A stretch of DNA of 64,000 bases from an uncultured Eubacteriales bacterium (GTDB lineage Bacteria > Bacillota > Clostridia > Christensenellales > CAG-314), in contig UQVY01000005.1 in NCBI GenBank assembly GCA_900544545.1, forward strand, positions 1 through 64,000, in the 5' to 3' direction. The notes beneath the pieces were generated by a model. The model did not search any database. It was not told the origin of the DNA and saw only the letters and a list, made by a program, of their open reading frames with translations. A program made the position numbers and the translations under genes. The number at the start of each line of letters is the position of its first letter. The stretch's first letter is position 1. Shown one piece after another: positions 37,101 through 46,409 of the stretch.

Positions 37101-38414
37101 TCCCCGCGAGGGGGAGCGACTTATTTCATTTAGGTTATAATTGATTAGTGTATTATTTCAATCCACGCTCCCCGCGAGGGGGAGCGACGTCTATATATTC
37201 ACGCTTTAATGCGTTAATATCAATTTCAATCCACGCTCCCCGCGAGGGGGAGCGACATATCTGCATCAGGTCGGCAAGCATTTTTAATGAATTTCAATCC
37301 ACGCTCCCCGCGAGGGGGAGCGACGTAAGAGTGTATCCTACCCGTTGCTATGATTCTGATTTCAATCCACGCTCCCCGCGAGGGGGAGCGACGGGGAGTA
37401 AGTATTACCCAAAACGGACTGCGACGATTTCAATCCACGCTCCCCGCGAGGGGGAGCGACCAGCTTGATTAACAATCCAAGCCCCTAAACCTCGCATTTC
37501 AATCCACGCTCCCCGCGAGGGGGAGCGACCTTCCTTCCGGAGTAACGGACTGGTATCTTTCCGATTTCAATCCACGCTCCCCGCGAGGGGGAGCGACTTA
37601 TTCATCTGCTCAACCCCCCTACGGCAGTTTGATTTCAATCCACGCTCCCCGCGAGGGGGAGCGACAGATTTGAATGTTGCAGAGGTTGGAGTAGTCGGAT
37701 TTCAATCCACGCTCCCCGCGAGGGGGAGCGACTTATTGTAAAGAGCACCTTCGTTACTCCGTCCGTTATTTCAATCCACGCTCCCCGCGAGGGGGAGCGA
37801 CGCAAATCTTGTGGATTTGTGGATTTGTCCCTTAACATTTCAATCCACGCTCCCCGCGAGGGGGAGCGACCTTCGACAAACGAGTTTCCGGTTTCGTATT
37901 CGGATTTCAATCCACGCTCCCCGCGAGGGGGAGCGACGGTAGGAACCAAACGTTTTCTCGGTCATACTACCATTTCAATCCACGCTCCCCGCGAGGGGGA
38001 GCGACGTTCACTACACACGCTTCATACAAATCAAGAACAATTTCAATCCACGCTCCCCGCGAGGGGGAGCGACTGTACCTCTGCGCCCGTTACGGTTACG
38101 TTGCCCGATTTCAATCCACGCTCCCCGCGAGGGGGAGCGACATTTCGCCACATTTAAGGTTTTGGTATTATACCCATTTCAATCCACGCTCCCCGCGAGG
38201 GGGAGCGACCATTTGACGGATAGTCTGCGAGATGAGTACCATATATTTCAATCCACGCTCCCCGCGAGGGGGAGCGACGAGAAATACCGTAGAATATACC
38301 ACCGTTTATGGAATTTCAATCCACGCTCCCCGCGAGGGGGAGCGACTATGAGGTATAGAACCGTCAAGTGTAATCTCGCTATTTCAATCCACGCTCCCCG
38401 CGAGGGGGAGCGAC
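34148..38414 (-). CRISPR. Type I-C CRISPR array, 62 intact repeats plus a degenerate terminal one
   Basis: The 34-base repeat reads, on the plus strand, ATTTCAATCCACGCTCCCCG followed by CGAGGGGGAGCGAC; its complement has the usual I-C ending GTGGATTGAAAT. Intact repeats run from 34216 to 38414 with periods of 67-71 bases, so spacers are mostly 33-37 bases. A degenerate repeat at about 34148-34181, ending GGGGAGCGAC, marks the old end, giving 62 spacers. All intact repeats look identical. The leader end is at 38414, beside cas2. Spacers 35409-35442 and 36575-36608 differ at only two positions. Confidence 0.98.
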
Positions 38415-38604
38415 TGTCAATTATTAAAAAAAATCAAAAAAATATAAAAAATCAAACTCAAATTCAACAAAAAATATTTATAAAAGAAACTTAATTGCTA
38501 ACTATAACTTGATTGTACCTCAAAATTTACAAAAAGTCAACTATTTTTTAACTCAAAAACGCGCGAACCTCCCCGACTTTTTATGATCGCTTCCGCTTCG
38601 CATT
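38415..38604 (-). promoter_or_regulatory. CRISPR leader
   Basis: A 190-base, strongly A/T-rich stretch between the newest repeat and cas2, with poly-A tracts on the plus strand. This is where new spacers are added and where the array transcript should start, reading leftward. No gene is present. Confidence 0.8.
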
Positions 38605-38895
38605 TCAGATAATCAGCGTGTCCGTCGGGTCGTAGCCCTCTTTTGCGCCGAAATGTTCGATTCTGCTTGAAAAATTATTTCCCAAATTATAAAACCTCAG
38701 GCTGTCCTTTTCCTTGTCCATAATTTTGCACAATTTCGCCTGAAGCCTTCGGAGCTGCGCCGCGTCGAGAAGGCATTCGAATACGCTGTTTTGTACTCTT
38801 TGCCCGTAATTCACGCATTGTTTCGCTATCTGGCGGAGCCTTTTTCTTCCCTCGGCGTCCTCCGTGTTTACGTCGTAAGTTATGACAACGAGCAT
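38605..38895 (-). CDS. cas2: CRISPR adaptation protein Cas2
   Basis: A 96-residue ferredoxin-fold protein that forms the core of the Cas1-Cas2 spacer integration complex. It starts MLVVITYDVNTED, with the conserved Asp after strand one, and has the type I-C middle RLRQIAKQCVNYGQRVQNSV. GGAGGG lies 5 bases upstream of the ATG, 9 bases after cas1. Confidence 0.95.
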   Translation of the reverse strand: MLVVITYDVNTEDAEGRKRLRQIAKQCVNYGQRVQNSVFECLLDAAQLRRLQAKLCKIMDKEKDSLRFYNLGNNFSSRIEHFGAKEGYDPTDTLII

Positions 38896-38904
38896 TTTAC
38901 CCTC

Positions 38905-39936
38905 CTACTTCCATAAAAACGGCGGATAGCCGTCCAGATCTCCTCTTAAAAACCGCGCAAGAAGCATAGCCTGAACGTGCGGAACGAGTCCCCAGGGAAT
39001 CTTTTCGTTGAGATAAGGATGAATAAGACTCTCTTTTTTCCTCTCCTGCCAGGCTTTTATGAACTTTTTCCGTCCGTCGTCGGTAAGAATTACCGCTCCG
39101 CTTGCCTCTTCAATAAAGTCGCCCGCTCCGATAACTCTGTTATTTATCGTCGTCAGAACGAATCTGTCCGCAACGCACGGTCTGAGTTCCTCCATAATAT
39201 CGAGCGCAAGCGAATTCCTCCCCGGTCTGTCCCTGTGAAAGAATCCGACGAAGGAATCCAGCCCCGCTCCTTCGAGAGCCGAAGAACAATCGTTCTTCAG
39301 AAGCGCGTAGGCAAACGATAAAAGCGCGTTGACGTTATCTGTGGGCGGGCGTCGGTTTCTTCCGTGGAAGAAGAACGTTTCTTTATCTCCGAGAATCATA
39401 TCGTCGAAAAAGGAAAAATACGCCGCGGCTGCATCCCCTTCTATTCCTCTCAAAACGTCGGGATCGCCCGAATTCAGGGCATTTTTCGCCGAATTTCCGA
39501 GTAACGCGCAAATCTCGTCGGCTTTTTCGCAATTTATTCTCATCGGATGATCGCGGACGGTCCGACCTATGCTTCGGCGAGCGTTTCTGATTTTTCCGAA
39601 AATCATATATCTTGCGATTCCGAGACTTTTTTCCCTATCGTCGGCAAATCTGTATTGCGTCCGTCTAAGGAGAACGTTTCCGCAGCTCTCTCCCACGGAG
39701 CGCGCAAGAAATTTTCCGTTTTGCGTAAAAAAGCTCAGGTAAACTCCTCTTTTCGCACACGCTCCCATAAGCGCGGGACTTGCTCCGCGGTACGAAAAGC
39801 AGCAGATTCCGTCAAGAGGATGAATAGGAAATCTTCCGGCTTCGGAATCCTCTCTTTTGATTACCGCATTTTCGCCGTCGAGAGTCAGGTAAACGTCCTC
39901 CGATAAAACGAATAACGTATTCAGAAGCTTTTTCAT
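38905..39936 (-). CDS. cas1: CRISPR integrase Cas1
   Basis: A 343-residue protein that inserts new spacers at the leader-side repeat. The metal site is seen as Glu in RGIEGDAAAAYF, and His and acidic residues in GFFHRDRPGRNSLALDIMEE. ATG 39936 overlaps the cas4 stop by 4 bases; an in-frame extension to 40023 reads into cas4 and is not used. Confidence 0.95.
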   Translation of the reverse strand: MKKLLNTLFVLSEDVYLTLDGENAVIKREDSEAGRFPIHPLDGICCFSYRGASPALMGACAKRGVYLSFFTQNGKFLARSVGESCGNVLLRRTQYRFADDREKSLGIARYMIFGKIRNARRSIGRTVRDHPMRINCEKADEICALLGNSAKNALNSGDPDVLRGIEGDAAAAYFSFFDDMILGDKETFFFHGRNRRPPTDNVNALLSFAYALLKNDCSSALEGAGLDSFVGFFHRDRPGRNSLALDIMEELRPCVADRFVLTTINNRVIGAGDFIEEASGAVILTDDGRKKFIKAWQERKKESLIHPYLNEKIPWGLVPHVQAMLLARFLRGDLDGYPPFLWK

Positions 39937-40601
39937 CCGGTTTCCTCCGCGTTTTCCGCAACGTAATCCCTGACAGAGCGATTTTCGGGCATCTCGGGAA
40001 GACATACGTCGATAAGAGAACACGATTCGCAGCTTTTGCTTCGTCTTACCTTGGGCGTAAAGCCGCGCGAATAAAGCTCGTGCATCTCATAAAGCGCGTT
40101 TTTCACCTCGTTTCTCAGAGAGTCGCCGAACTCCACCTCGAAACGACGCCGAGTCTGCCCGTAAAACAAAGCTCCGCGCTCTATACGGCAGCAAAGCATT
40201 TCTTCCAGACACATCGCCTGACAACACAACTGAGCCTCGTCGCACGGATTTTTCTTAACCGAACCTCTTTTGTATTCTACGGGAAAGGGCAGCCACCTTC
40301 CGCTTCTTCCCGACAGAATTATTCCTTCTTCGGACGGACGGAACTCAACTACGTCGCATTGACCGGAAACTCCGAGCGAAAACGAACGAACGGCAAGCGA
40401 ACGGACGGTTATGAGGCCGCCCCGCTTTTCGGTGAGGTTTTCGTTATGCGCGCGACTGTGAATAATTTCCCCGTCCGTCGTAAAGAAGTTATCTTTCCAT
40501 TGATTTTCTATGTGGATGAGCGCCCACTGTCGGCGGCAGAAGAGGAAATGCTGCAGCCCCGAAAGCTGAAGAAAATCCTCCTCCCCGTATTCGCACGTTA
40601 T
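39933..40601 (-). CDS. cas4: Cas4 nuclease, with apparent ATA start
   Basis: Cas4 trims prespacers and fixes their orientation. The frame gives 222 residues, the usual I-C length, only if it begins at ATA 40601. The N-terminus is then TCEYGEEDFLQLSGLQHF, typical of Cas4. Nuclease motifs are GQCDVVEF and VEYKRG; iron-sulfur cysteines are in FCRRQW and in CESCSLIDVC near the C-terminus. No ATG, GTG or TTG is in frame until ATG 40184-40229, which would delete the nuclease core. The ATA overlaps the cas7 TAA as ATAA where neighbouring cas genes have ATGA, so one G-to-A change explains it. Confidence 0.85.
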   Translation of the reverse strand: MTCEYGEEDFLQLSGLQHFLFCRRQWALIHIENQWKDNFFTTDGEIIHSRAHNENLTEKRGGLITVRSLAVRSFSLGVSGQCDVVEFRPSEEGIILSGRSGRWLPFPVEYKRGSVKKNPCDEAQLCCQAMCLEEMLCCRIERGALFYGQTRRRFEVEFGDSLRNEVKNALYEMHELYSRGFTPKVRRSKSCESCSLIDVCLPEMPENRSVRDYVAENAEETG

Positions 40602-41491
40602 CCCATACGTTTGACCGTAACGCCCGACGGAACCGAAGCTTCGTCCACGGTTACTTCGTAGTCGGAATACTTCCTTGCGACGTCGACTTCTTCCCTGCGG
40701 CGGACCTTGACCGTCTCGAAGAGTTTCCAGGCGGGCGCGTTTCCGAGTTCGGAATCGTGACGGAAAACGATAAGCTCTCTGACCGCCATATTACCTCTTG
40801 CTGCGGAGCGGTCGGTCTCGAACATATTCAGAATCGCTTCCCATAAGAGCCGAAGGTCTTCTTCGGAAAATCCCGTGGTTTTACGGGCGAGATTTGCCGA
40901 TACGTATCCCTCGCAGCGATACAATCCGTAAGGAACGATATATTTTCTGCCCATTTCGTTGCTCTTTTTCTCGGCGTCGGCTTCGGTGGTTATCGCCATT
41001 CTCGTTATGGAAATCTCCTGCGGAACGACCGGCTCGACCGACCGCGCGAATCCGAGCTGAACGGGACCTCTTACCTGTCCGCAGTTGAGCGCAGCCTTGA
41101 CGAACGTAGTCATAACCGCGCCGAACGTTCTTATATCGAAGAAATTGCGGCACATAAAATCCCTTATTTTCGAGTCGATATCGGCGTCTTTCTTTTTTGC
41201 GTCCTTAACGTTCTTTTCGTCGATTTTCAGGTAGTCGTAGGCTTCCTTGTCGGCTCTGTTGAGAGGAACGTCCTCCTTTATGTAGATCCTGTACCCCGGT
41301 ACGCCCTCCTTCGCGGCTTCGACGTAATTTCTGATTTTGCGTTTTATGCAGACGTCGGTAATGATTCCCGTATTCGTTTCGGGATCGATTCTCGGCATAT
41401 TTCCCGCGTCCGGATCTCCGTTGGGATTGCCGTTGACAACGTCGAAAAGTATTACGAATTCATAGCGGTTTTTGATTGCGTTTTCAAACAT
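40598..41491 (-). CDS. cas7: Cascade backbone protein Cas7 (Csd2)
   Basis: A 297-residue RAMP protein that coats the crRNA along the type I-C Cascade. The N-terminal FDVVNGNPNGDPDAGN is the Csd2 signature, and FDIRTFGAVMTTF with GQVRGPVQLGFARS is the central conserved block. AAGGAGG precedes the ATG by 9 bases, 2 bases after the cas8c stop. Confidence 0.95.
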   Translation of the reverse strand: MFENAIKNRYEFVILFDVVNGNPNGDPDAGNMPRIDPETNTGIITDVCIKRKIRNYVEAAKEGVPGYRIYIKEDVPLNRADKEAYDYLKIDEKNVKDAKKKDADIDSKIRDFMCRNFFDIRTFGAVMTTFVKAALNCGQVRGPVQLGFARSVEPVVPQEISITRMAITTEADAEKKSNEMGRKYIVPYGLYRCEGYVSANLARKTTGFSEEDLRLLWEAILNMFETDRSAARGNMAVRELIVFRHDSELGNAPAWKLFETVKVRRREEVDVARKYSDYEVTVDEASVPSGVTVKRMG

Positions 41492-41493
41492 CT

Positions 41494-41865
41494 TCAGTTT
41501 TCCTCCTTGTTATCCTTTCTGGATTCATAACGTTTCTGTGTTTCGTGATAGTATCCGAGCTGGAAAATTCCCTGATCGTAAAGCGAAAGATGCTTCGGAT
41601 AGCTCTCCGTTATCCGCGAAGTGAGTTCGCCGATTTTTTTGGAAAAGAACACCTTCTGTCCGCCCTCGAGTTTCCTTAAATGCTTCTGAGCGAGATTCAC
41701 GAGCGTCGGAAAGACTACCGACGGAGTCGCGCCCGCCGAAGTAAAATACTTGTCCTTGATCGTCGTATTGATACCCGGGTTAGCCGCGCTCTGAAGGTTT
41801 TCGAGAACTGAAAACAATCTTCCCAGCAAGTACGGCAGATAATTTGTATTTTCGTTGAGTTCCAC
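41494..41865 (-). CDS. cas11c: Cas11c from internal start within cas8c
   Basis: In type I-C systems the small subunit Cas11 is made by internal translation near the end of cas8c. Here GTG 41865 has a perfect AAGGAGG (41874-41880) exactly 8 bases upstream, inside cas8c and in the same frame. The product would be 123 residues, starting with VELNENTNYLPYLLG read as Met, mostly helical as expected. Position and size agree with the known Cas11c. Expression is inferred from the ribosome site. Confidence 0.75.
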   Translation of the reverse strand: MELNENTNYLPYLLGRLFSVLENLQSAANPGINTTIKDKYFTSAGATPSVVFPTLVNLAQKHLRKLEGGQKVFFSKKIGELTSRITESYPKHLSLYDQGIFQLGYYHETQKRYESRKDNKEEN

Positions 41866-43218
41866 GGTCAGAACCTCCTTTTTATATTCCTTTTGTAAAA
41901 GATAAGCCTTAATGATTGCGGCTTTGTCCGGACTTATATCCTTTTCGGCTTTTATCCGCATCATAACGCCCTGATAAAGAGTCGCCGGATAATCTCCTCC
42001 AGTCAGAACAGCCCTGAGCATATCTCCCGCAAGCTGCGGAGAGGGTTTCTTGTCCTTCGAGTTTTTGTTGACTGTTTCGGAAAGCAGCCTCCACATCGGC
42101 GGATTGACGGTTTTATCAGTTTTCGGACGGATTATCCTCAGTCTGTCGTAATGCTTTCTTATATCTCCTATAAGCTCCCCGAACCCGTCGGCTATAAAGA
42201 ATCTGACCGAAAGCCGAGCCGCGTTCGGAGCCAGACCGAGTACGTAAAACCTGTTCCTCGGATCGAGCGGAATACTGTCCCAGTCGCAAGGCTTGCCTTC
42301 GGAGAGCTTTTTCATAATCTCGTCGAGATCCTTATCCGTAACTTCGTCGCTTCCGTCCAGAGACATTCCGAAAAAGTCCTGATAAACGCTTTCTCCGCCC
42401 TCCGCCCAATAAACCACGGTCGTGTCTCCGAAAAGCTTATTGTGTTCGCGGTCGTCCACGAGTCTGTTGAGCGCGGCGGTGTAGGCAAAAGCCGCGTATT
42501 TCCCGACGGGCGCGTTAAGGTTCTGCTCTTTACCGAAGGAACAGAACGCCGAAGCGTTAAATGAAACCAGAGCGGCTCCGGAGGACTGCGCGCCGCGGAC
42601 TTTCATAACCGACGGATGAGTCGCCTCGGGAATCACCTTTTCTCCCGTAACGAGACATCTCGTTTCCTCCGCGGATTCGTTCGCTCCGTCGTAATGCTTC
42701 TGCCATATTCTTTTCATCTCCTCCGATTCGGAAGGAAAGCGCGAGCCGAACGTAAAGGTAATATTGACCGCGCCCGAAAGCTCCTCCTTTTTTGCGGCGA
42801 CGGCGGGATGTTCGGAATCCCCCGGGATCCACTTCCCGAAAAACGCGGTTACGGCCTTTGCGAAGGGATCCTCCGACTTACCTAAAAGTTCCGAGTGAAG
42901 CTTCCTTGCGGCTTCGAAGCATTCTTTCGAGCGTTCGGGCTTGCCTTTGCCGTCAAAACCGAGAATATACGACGAGTTATCCCAAAGAAAATTCGGAAGA
43001 GTATTGGACGCTCTCTTAACCGGCGACGGCAGGAGCATTCTCTGCGGAATCATTCTTCCCTTTTCGTCGGGCGAACCGAGTGTCTGTACTGAAACGAGAT
43101 TGCCCTCTTCATCTATTTCCAAAGCGAAATTGATTTTTGCGTAACCGAATCCCGGCGCGGAAAGAACTCCTTTCGCGACGAGATCCTCGTAGTGTTTCGT
43201 AAGAGCCTGAAGTATCAT
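41494..43218 (-). CDS. cas8c: Cascade large subunit Cas8c (Csd1)
   Basis: A 574-residue protein that recognises the PAM and helps open target DNA in type I-C Cascade. It starts MILQALTKHYEDLVAKG and contains the Csd1 segments FLWDNSSYILGFDGKGKPE, RCLVTGEKVIPEATHPSVM and SFNASAFCSFGKEQNLN. The C-terminal helical 123 residues double as Cas11c. Its start overlaps the cas5 stop by ATGA. Confidence 0.95.
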   Translation of the reverse strand: MILQALTKHYEDLVAKGVLSAPGFGYAKINFALEIDEEGNLVSVQTLGSPDEKGRMIPQRMLLPSPVKRASNTLPNFLWDNSSYILGFDGKGKPERSKECFEAARKLHSELLGKSEDPFAKAVTAFFGKWIPGDSEHPAVAAKKEELSGAVNITFTFGSRFPSESEEMKRIWQKHYDGANESAEETRCLVTGEKVIPEATHPSVMKVRGAQSSGAALVSFNASAFCSFGKEQNLNAPVGKYAAFAYTAALNRLVDDREHNKLFGDTTVVYWAEGGESVYQDFFGMSLDGSDEVTDKDLDEIMKKLSEGKPCDWDSIPLDPRNRFYVLGLAPNAARLSVRFFIADGFGELIGDIRKHYDRLRIIRPKTDKTVNPPMWRLLSETVNKNSKDKKPSPQLAGDMLRAVLTGGDYPATLYQGVMMRIKAEKDISPDKAAIIKAYLLQKEYKKEVLTVELNENTNYLPYLLGRLFSVLENLQSAANPGINTTIKDKYFTSAGATPSVVFPTLVNLAQKHLRKLEGGQKVFFSKKIGELTSRITESYPKHLSLYDQGIFQLGYYHETQKRYESRKDNKEEN

Positions 43219-43877
43219 CTCAGCACCTCCTTTCCTCCCTCCGCAGGCACTAAAAGAACTCCCCGTACGAGCTTAGCTCTGAAAAACATCGGCGTTATAT
43301 TGTTTTTGTCGGAGTAATCCATATCGTAAAGCATAAGACCGAGATCCTTTTCGCCTTCGGGATAGGCGGTTTTAATCTCGCCTCCTTCCCATAGTCTGAA
43401 ATTCGCGGGGAATTCTCTCGTTCCGAAGCAAGGCTGATGATAACACTGACCTTTTTCCAGCCTTCTTTTCATAATCGATATAAACTTGCCTTCGTTATCG
43501 TCGGGCGCGGCTTTTTCCGTGATTTCGAAATGCGCGTCGATAACGTACCTGACGTCCTGTAAAACGGTAGACGCTCTCTGCTGAATATCCTCCGCCGTAA
43601 ATACGGAAAGCTCCTCGTTTTTGCCGTCCATAACCTGCTTTACGTTCCTTGCGGATATCTTGCTTTTGACTTCGTTCCGCCGTATACCCGTAAAGACGAC
43701 GGGATTAAGAACGTAAATTCCGTCTATTATCCATCGCATTCCCGGGTGCCAGTAAACGGCTTCGAGAATTCCTCTCGCCGCAGAAGGAGTCATCACGTCG
43801 TAGCTCATTCTCTCGACCTTCAGCTCCGGTCGGGTAAAACAGGCGTATCTGCCCCAAACTTCCACCTTCAAAGACAT
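43215..43877 (-). CDS. cas5c: Cas5c (Cas5d) crRNA-processing endonuclease
   Basis: In type I-C, Cas5 cuts the pre-crRNA in place of Cas6 and then holds the 5' handle. The 220-residue protein has YACFTRPELKVERMSYDV, TPSAARGILEAVYWHPGM and FTGIRRNEVKSKIS, the Cas5d pattern; no Cas6 gene is present, which fits. GGAGG lies 6 bases before the ATG. Confidence 0.95.
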   Translation of the reverse strand: MSLKVEVWGRYACFTRPELKVERMSYDVMTPSAARGILEAVYWHPGMRWIIDGIYVLNPVVFTGIRRNEVKSKISARNVKQVMDGKNEELSVFTAEDIQQRASTVLQDVRYVIDAHFEITEKAAPDDNEGKFISIMKRRLEKGQCYHQPCFGTREFPANFRLWEGGEIKTAYPEGEKDLGLMLYDMDYSDKNNITPMFFRAKLVRGVLLVPAEGGKEVLR

Positions 43878-43904
43878 TTTTCCCTCCTTTTATAAGTAAT
43901 CTCT

Positions 43905-46046
43905 CTAAATCATATAAGCTTCCCCGCCCTCGGGGTCCAATAAAATTCCCGTGTCCTCGTCGTAATAATTCATAGCCGTAAGTACAGCCGTATCCTCGGA
44001 AAGTCTTCTGACCGCGCCGAGATTTTCGAGCTTTTTATAGTGATAATCGTATACGGAAACGGAAAACCTTCCGAGCTTTCTCGTCAAGGCTCTGTCCGGA
44101 CCGAAAAGTTCGAGCCTTTTCAGCAGCTCTTCGGCTTTTCTGTCGGGAATATAAACCGTTATGCCCTTTTTATCTATAATTTTAAATTTCTCCGAGACTT
44201 CTCTGAACCTGAATCCCGAAACGCATTCCATAATCCGTTTTTTATCCAGCAGTTCTTCGCCTTTGAGCCTGTACAAAAGATAATCGAAATAAGCTTTTAT
44301 CGCTTCGGGCGACGAAATATCCTCGTATTCCCTGACGATTTTTTCGGCTGCGTCGATATTCTGACCGAGCCCCGGAGGATTCTTCTCTTCCGTCCGAAAA
44401 ACGTGAACCACGCTTTTTTCTGTCGGTCTTTTACCCTCCCGATTGCACCGTCCGCCAGCCTGAATTATCGAATCCAGACCGGACAGGGCTTTATATACGC
44501 AGGGAAAATCCACGTCCACGCCCGCTTCTATAAGACAAGTAGAAATAACTCTGCAATTCTCGCCCGATTTCAGTCTTTTTCCGATCTCCGAAACGACTGC
44601 GCTTCTGTGCGACGGCGTCATAGCCGTAGACAAATGGAAAGCCCCCTCCGATTTAATCTTCCCGAAGATTCTCTGCGCCTGTTTTCTGCTGTTTACTATA
44701 CAGAGAACCTGTTTTTCCGCCGATAAGGCCTCCGCAAGGTCGTCCTCGTCGACAAATCCTTCGTCTTTATAAGTCGTCCGCCTGAAAAACCGATAATCCT
44801 CCTCCGTGTCCGAACGCAGTTCCTCGGGATTCTTTCCGTAAAACTCCTTCACGAGCCTGTCGAGAGAGGGCCTCGTAGCCGTACAGAGAACCGCCGTGCA
44901 TTTATAATTCCCGACGAGTTCGGAAATCGCCCACACGCACGGACGAAGCAGATCCGTCGGAAGCATCTGCGCCTCGTCGAAAATAATAACGCTCTCCGCT
45001 ATATTATGAAGTTTTCTGTTTGCCGAAGGTCTGTTGCCGAAAAGCGATTCGAAAAACTGAACCGCGGTAGTCAGAATTACGGGCGCGTCCCAGTTCTCGG
45101 AAGCGAGATATCTTCTCCTGTCTCTTTCGGATAAATCTCCCTGCTCGTCCGTCCCGTAACTCACGTCCGAATAATGCGCGATAACGTTTTCTTCGCCGAA
45201 AATATTTTCAAAAACTTTTTGAGTCTGCTCGATAATGCTTGTATAAGGTATGACGTAAATAATTCTTTTCTGTCCGTTTTTAACGGCGTGTTCCAACGCA
45301 AAAGCCACGGAGCCGACCGTTTTCCCTCCGCCCGTAGGCACCGTCAGCGTATACAATCCTCTTTCGCGGCTGCCTGCGTTTATGAGTTCGCCGAGAATTT
45401 CGTTCCTTCTTATGTTGATAGGATTTTCGCTTCCCTGCCAGCGGACGATAAATTTCTTCAGCTTTTCTCCGAGAATTTCAAGACTCTGTCCGGTGCCTCT
45501 TTCCGTAAGCCCCTGCTTCATAAAATCTTCCGTATCCAACCAGTCAGCGTCCACGAGACAGGAAAAAAGCATGTGCGTAAAGAAAAAAGCCTCTCTTTCC
45601 GAACCGAATTTTCTCCGCGGAACATTTCCGTTCACTTCGATTTCCTTACCGAACGCCGAATAATCCTCGATTTCCGCGCCTGCCCGACGCTTGATTCTTC
45701 CAAAAAGAGTGGATTCCTCCGGAGTATCGGTTTTTCCTCCTTTGTCGGGAATTCCCGCGTGATGGCCGGCTATTGCGAACGAAGCGGGAATATCTCCGAG
45801 CCTGAAGGCTTCCAGCGTTCCCGCAGTGGAATGATCGACTCTGATATTTTCTCCTCTTATTCTGCGCTGAAACGCGTCCGAGTACTTTCCTACGTCGTGA
45901 AGCATTCCGCACCTTTCGGCAATTTCTCCCGCGCCGAATCCCTCGGCAAAGCTTTTCGCTCTCTCCGCCGTGTTTTCAAGATGATCTATAAGTTTCTGTT
46001 CCCGTCCGTTTTCGGGAATTATATGAGCCGAATATTCCTTCGTCAT
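43905..46046 (-). CDS. cas3: Cas3 helicase-nuclease
   Basis: A 713-residue single-chain Cas3 that degrades DNA bound by Cascade. The HD nuclease is N-terminal (His22; MLHDVGKYSDAFQ with His50-Asp51; GHHAG at 94-98). The helicase has Walker A PTGGGKT (about 237-243) and DEAQ at 357-360, with motif VI-like IQAGGRCNREGKR later. It is the first gene of the cas operon, 27 bases before cas5, and has its own promoter. Confidence 0.95.
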   Translation of the reverse strand: MTKEYSAHIIPENGREQKLIDHLENTAERAKSFAEGFGAGEIAERCGMLHDVGKYSDAFQRRIRGENIRVDHSTAGTLEAFRLGDIPASFAIAGHHAGIPDKGGKTDTPEESTLFGRIKRRAGAEIEDYSAFGKEIEVNGNVPRRKFGSEREAFFFTHMLFSCLVDADWLDTEDFMKQGLTERGTGQSLEILGEKLKKFIVRWQGSENPINIRRNEILGELINAGSRERGLYTLTVPTGGGKTVGSVAFALEHAVKNGQKRIIYVIPYTSIIEQTQKVFENIFGEENVIAHYSDVSYGTDEQGDLSERDRRRYLASENWDAPVILTTAVQFFESLFGNRPSANRKLHNIAESVIIFDEAQMLPTDLLRPCVWAISELVGNYKCTAVLCTATRPSLDRLVKEFYGKNPEELRSDTEEDYRFFRRTTYKDEGFVDEDDLAEALSAEKQVLCIVNSRKQAQRIFGKIKSEGAFHLSTAMTPSHRSAVVSEIGKRLKSGENCRVISTCLIEAGVDVDFPCVYKALSGLDSIIQAGGRCNREGKRPTEKSVVHVFRTEEKNPPGLGQNIDAAEKIVREYEDISSPEAIKAYFDYLLYRLKGEELLDKKRIMECVSGFRFREVSEKFKIIDKKGITVYIPDRKAEELLKRLELFGPDRALTRKLGRFSVSVYDYHYKKLENLGAVRRLSEDTAVLTAMNYYDEDTGILLDPEGGEAYMI

Positions 46047-46105
46047 AGGAAGAGTCTCCGTAAATAAAAAACAAAAAAAACAATCTCAAACCGGGTTGCT
46101 TTATA

Positions 46106-46134
46106 AGTGTACCATACAAAAAGGCGTCTGTCAA
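46106..46134 (-). promoter_or_regulatory. Promoter of the cas operon
   Basis: On the minus strand TTGACA (46129-46134) and TACACT (46106-46111), 17 bases apart, about 60 bases before the cas3 ATG. Confidence 0.75.
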
Positions 46135-46223
46135 CGCTTTCGCCGCAATTATTCCCCAAAAATCGACAACCATCCGTAATATAAATCGCGTTCCGATTCT
46201 TCATCGAGGGAGATTGCGCACGC

Positions 46224-46259
46224 AAAAAAGCCCCCGAGAAATTTTCCTCGGAGGCTTTT
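46224..46259. terminator. Terminator after the LRR lipoprotein gene
   Basis: GCCCCCGAG pairs with CTCGGAGGC (one mismatch), A-run on the left, T-run on the right. It can act in both directions; on the minus strand it ends the lipoprotein transcript. Confidence 0.75.
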
Positions 46260-46409
46260 AAAGCGTATATTACTAAGTTTATATTCCGCCTGCGATTCCG
46301 GCGCTTTCAATCGATTCCCGGGAATTCAACCTTTCGGATCGATTCCTGACGATTAAAGCGCATCCGTCGCCTGCAAATCCGACCGATTTCCGCCCGTAGG
46401 CTTATTCAA

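Larger units (their letters stand above)
46047..46409. other. Intergenic region between cas3 and the LRR lipoprotein
   Basis: It holds the cas promoter (46106-46134), a terminator hairpin (46224-46259) and 150 bases of downstream sequence of the lipoprotein transcript. No gene is seen. Confidence 0.6.

Noticed and set aside
34211..38494. Many short open frames with repeated FNPRSPRGGAT or ISIHAPREGER peptides
   Set aside because: They are translations of the CRISPR repeats, not genes.
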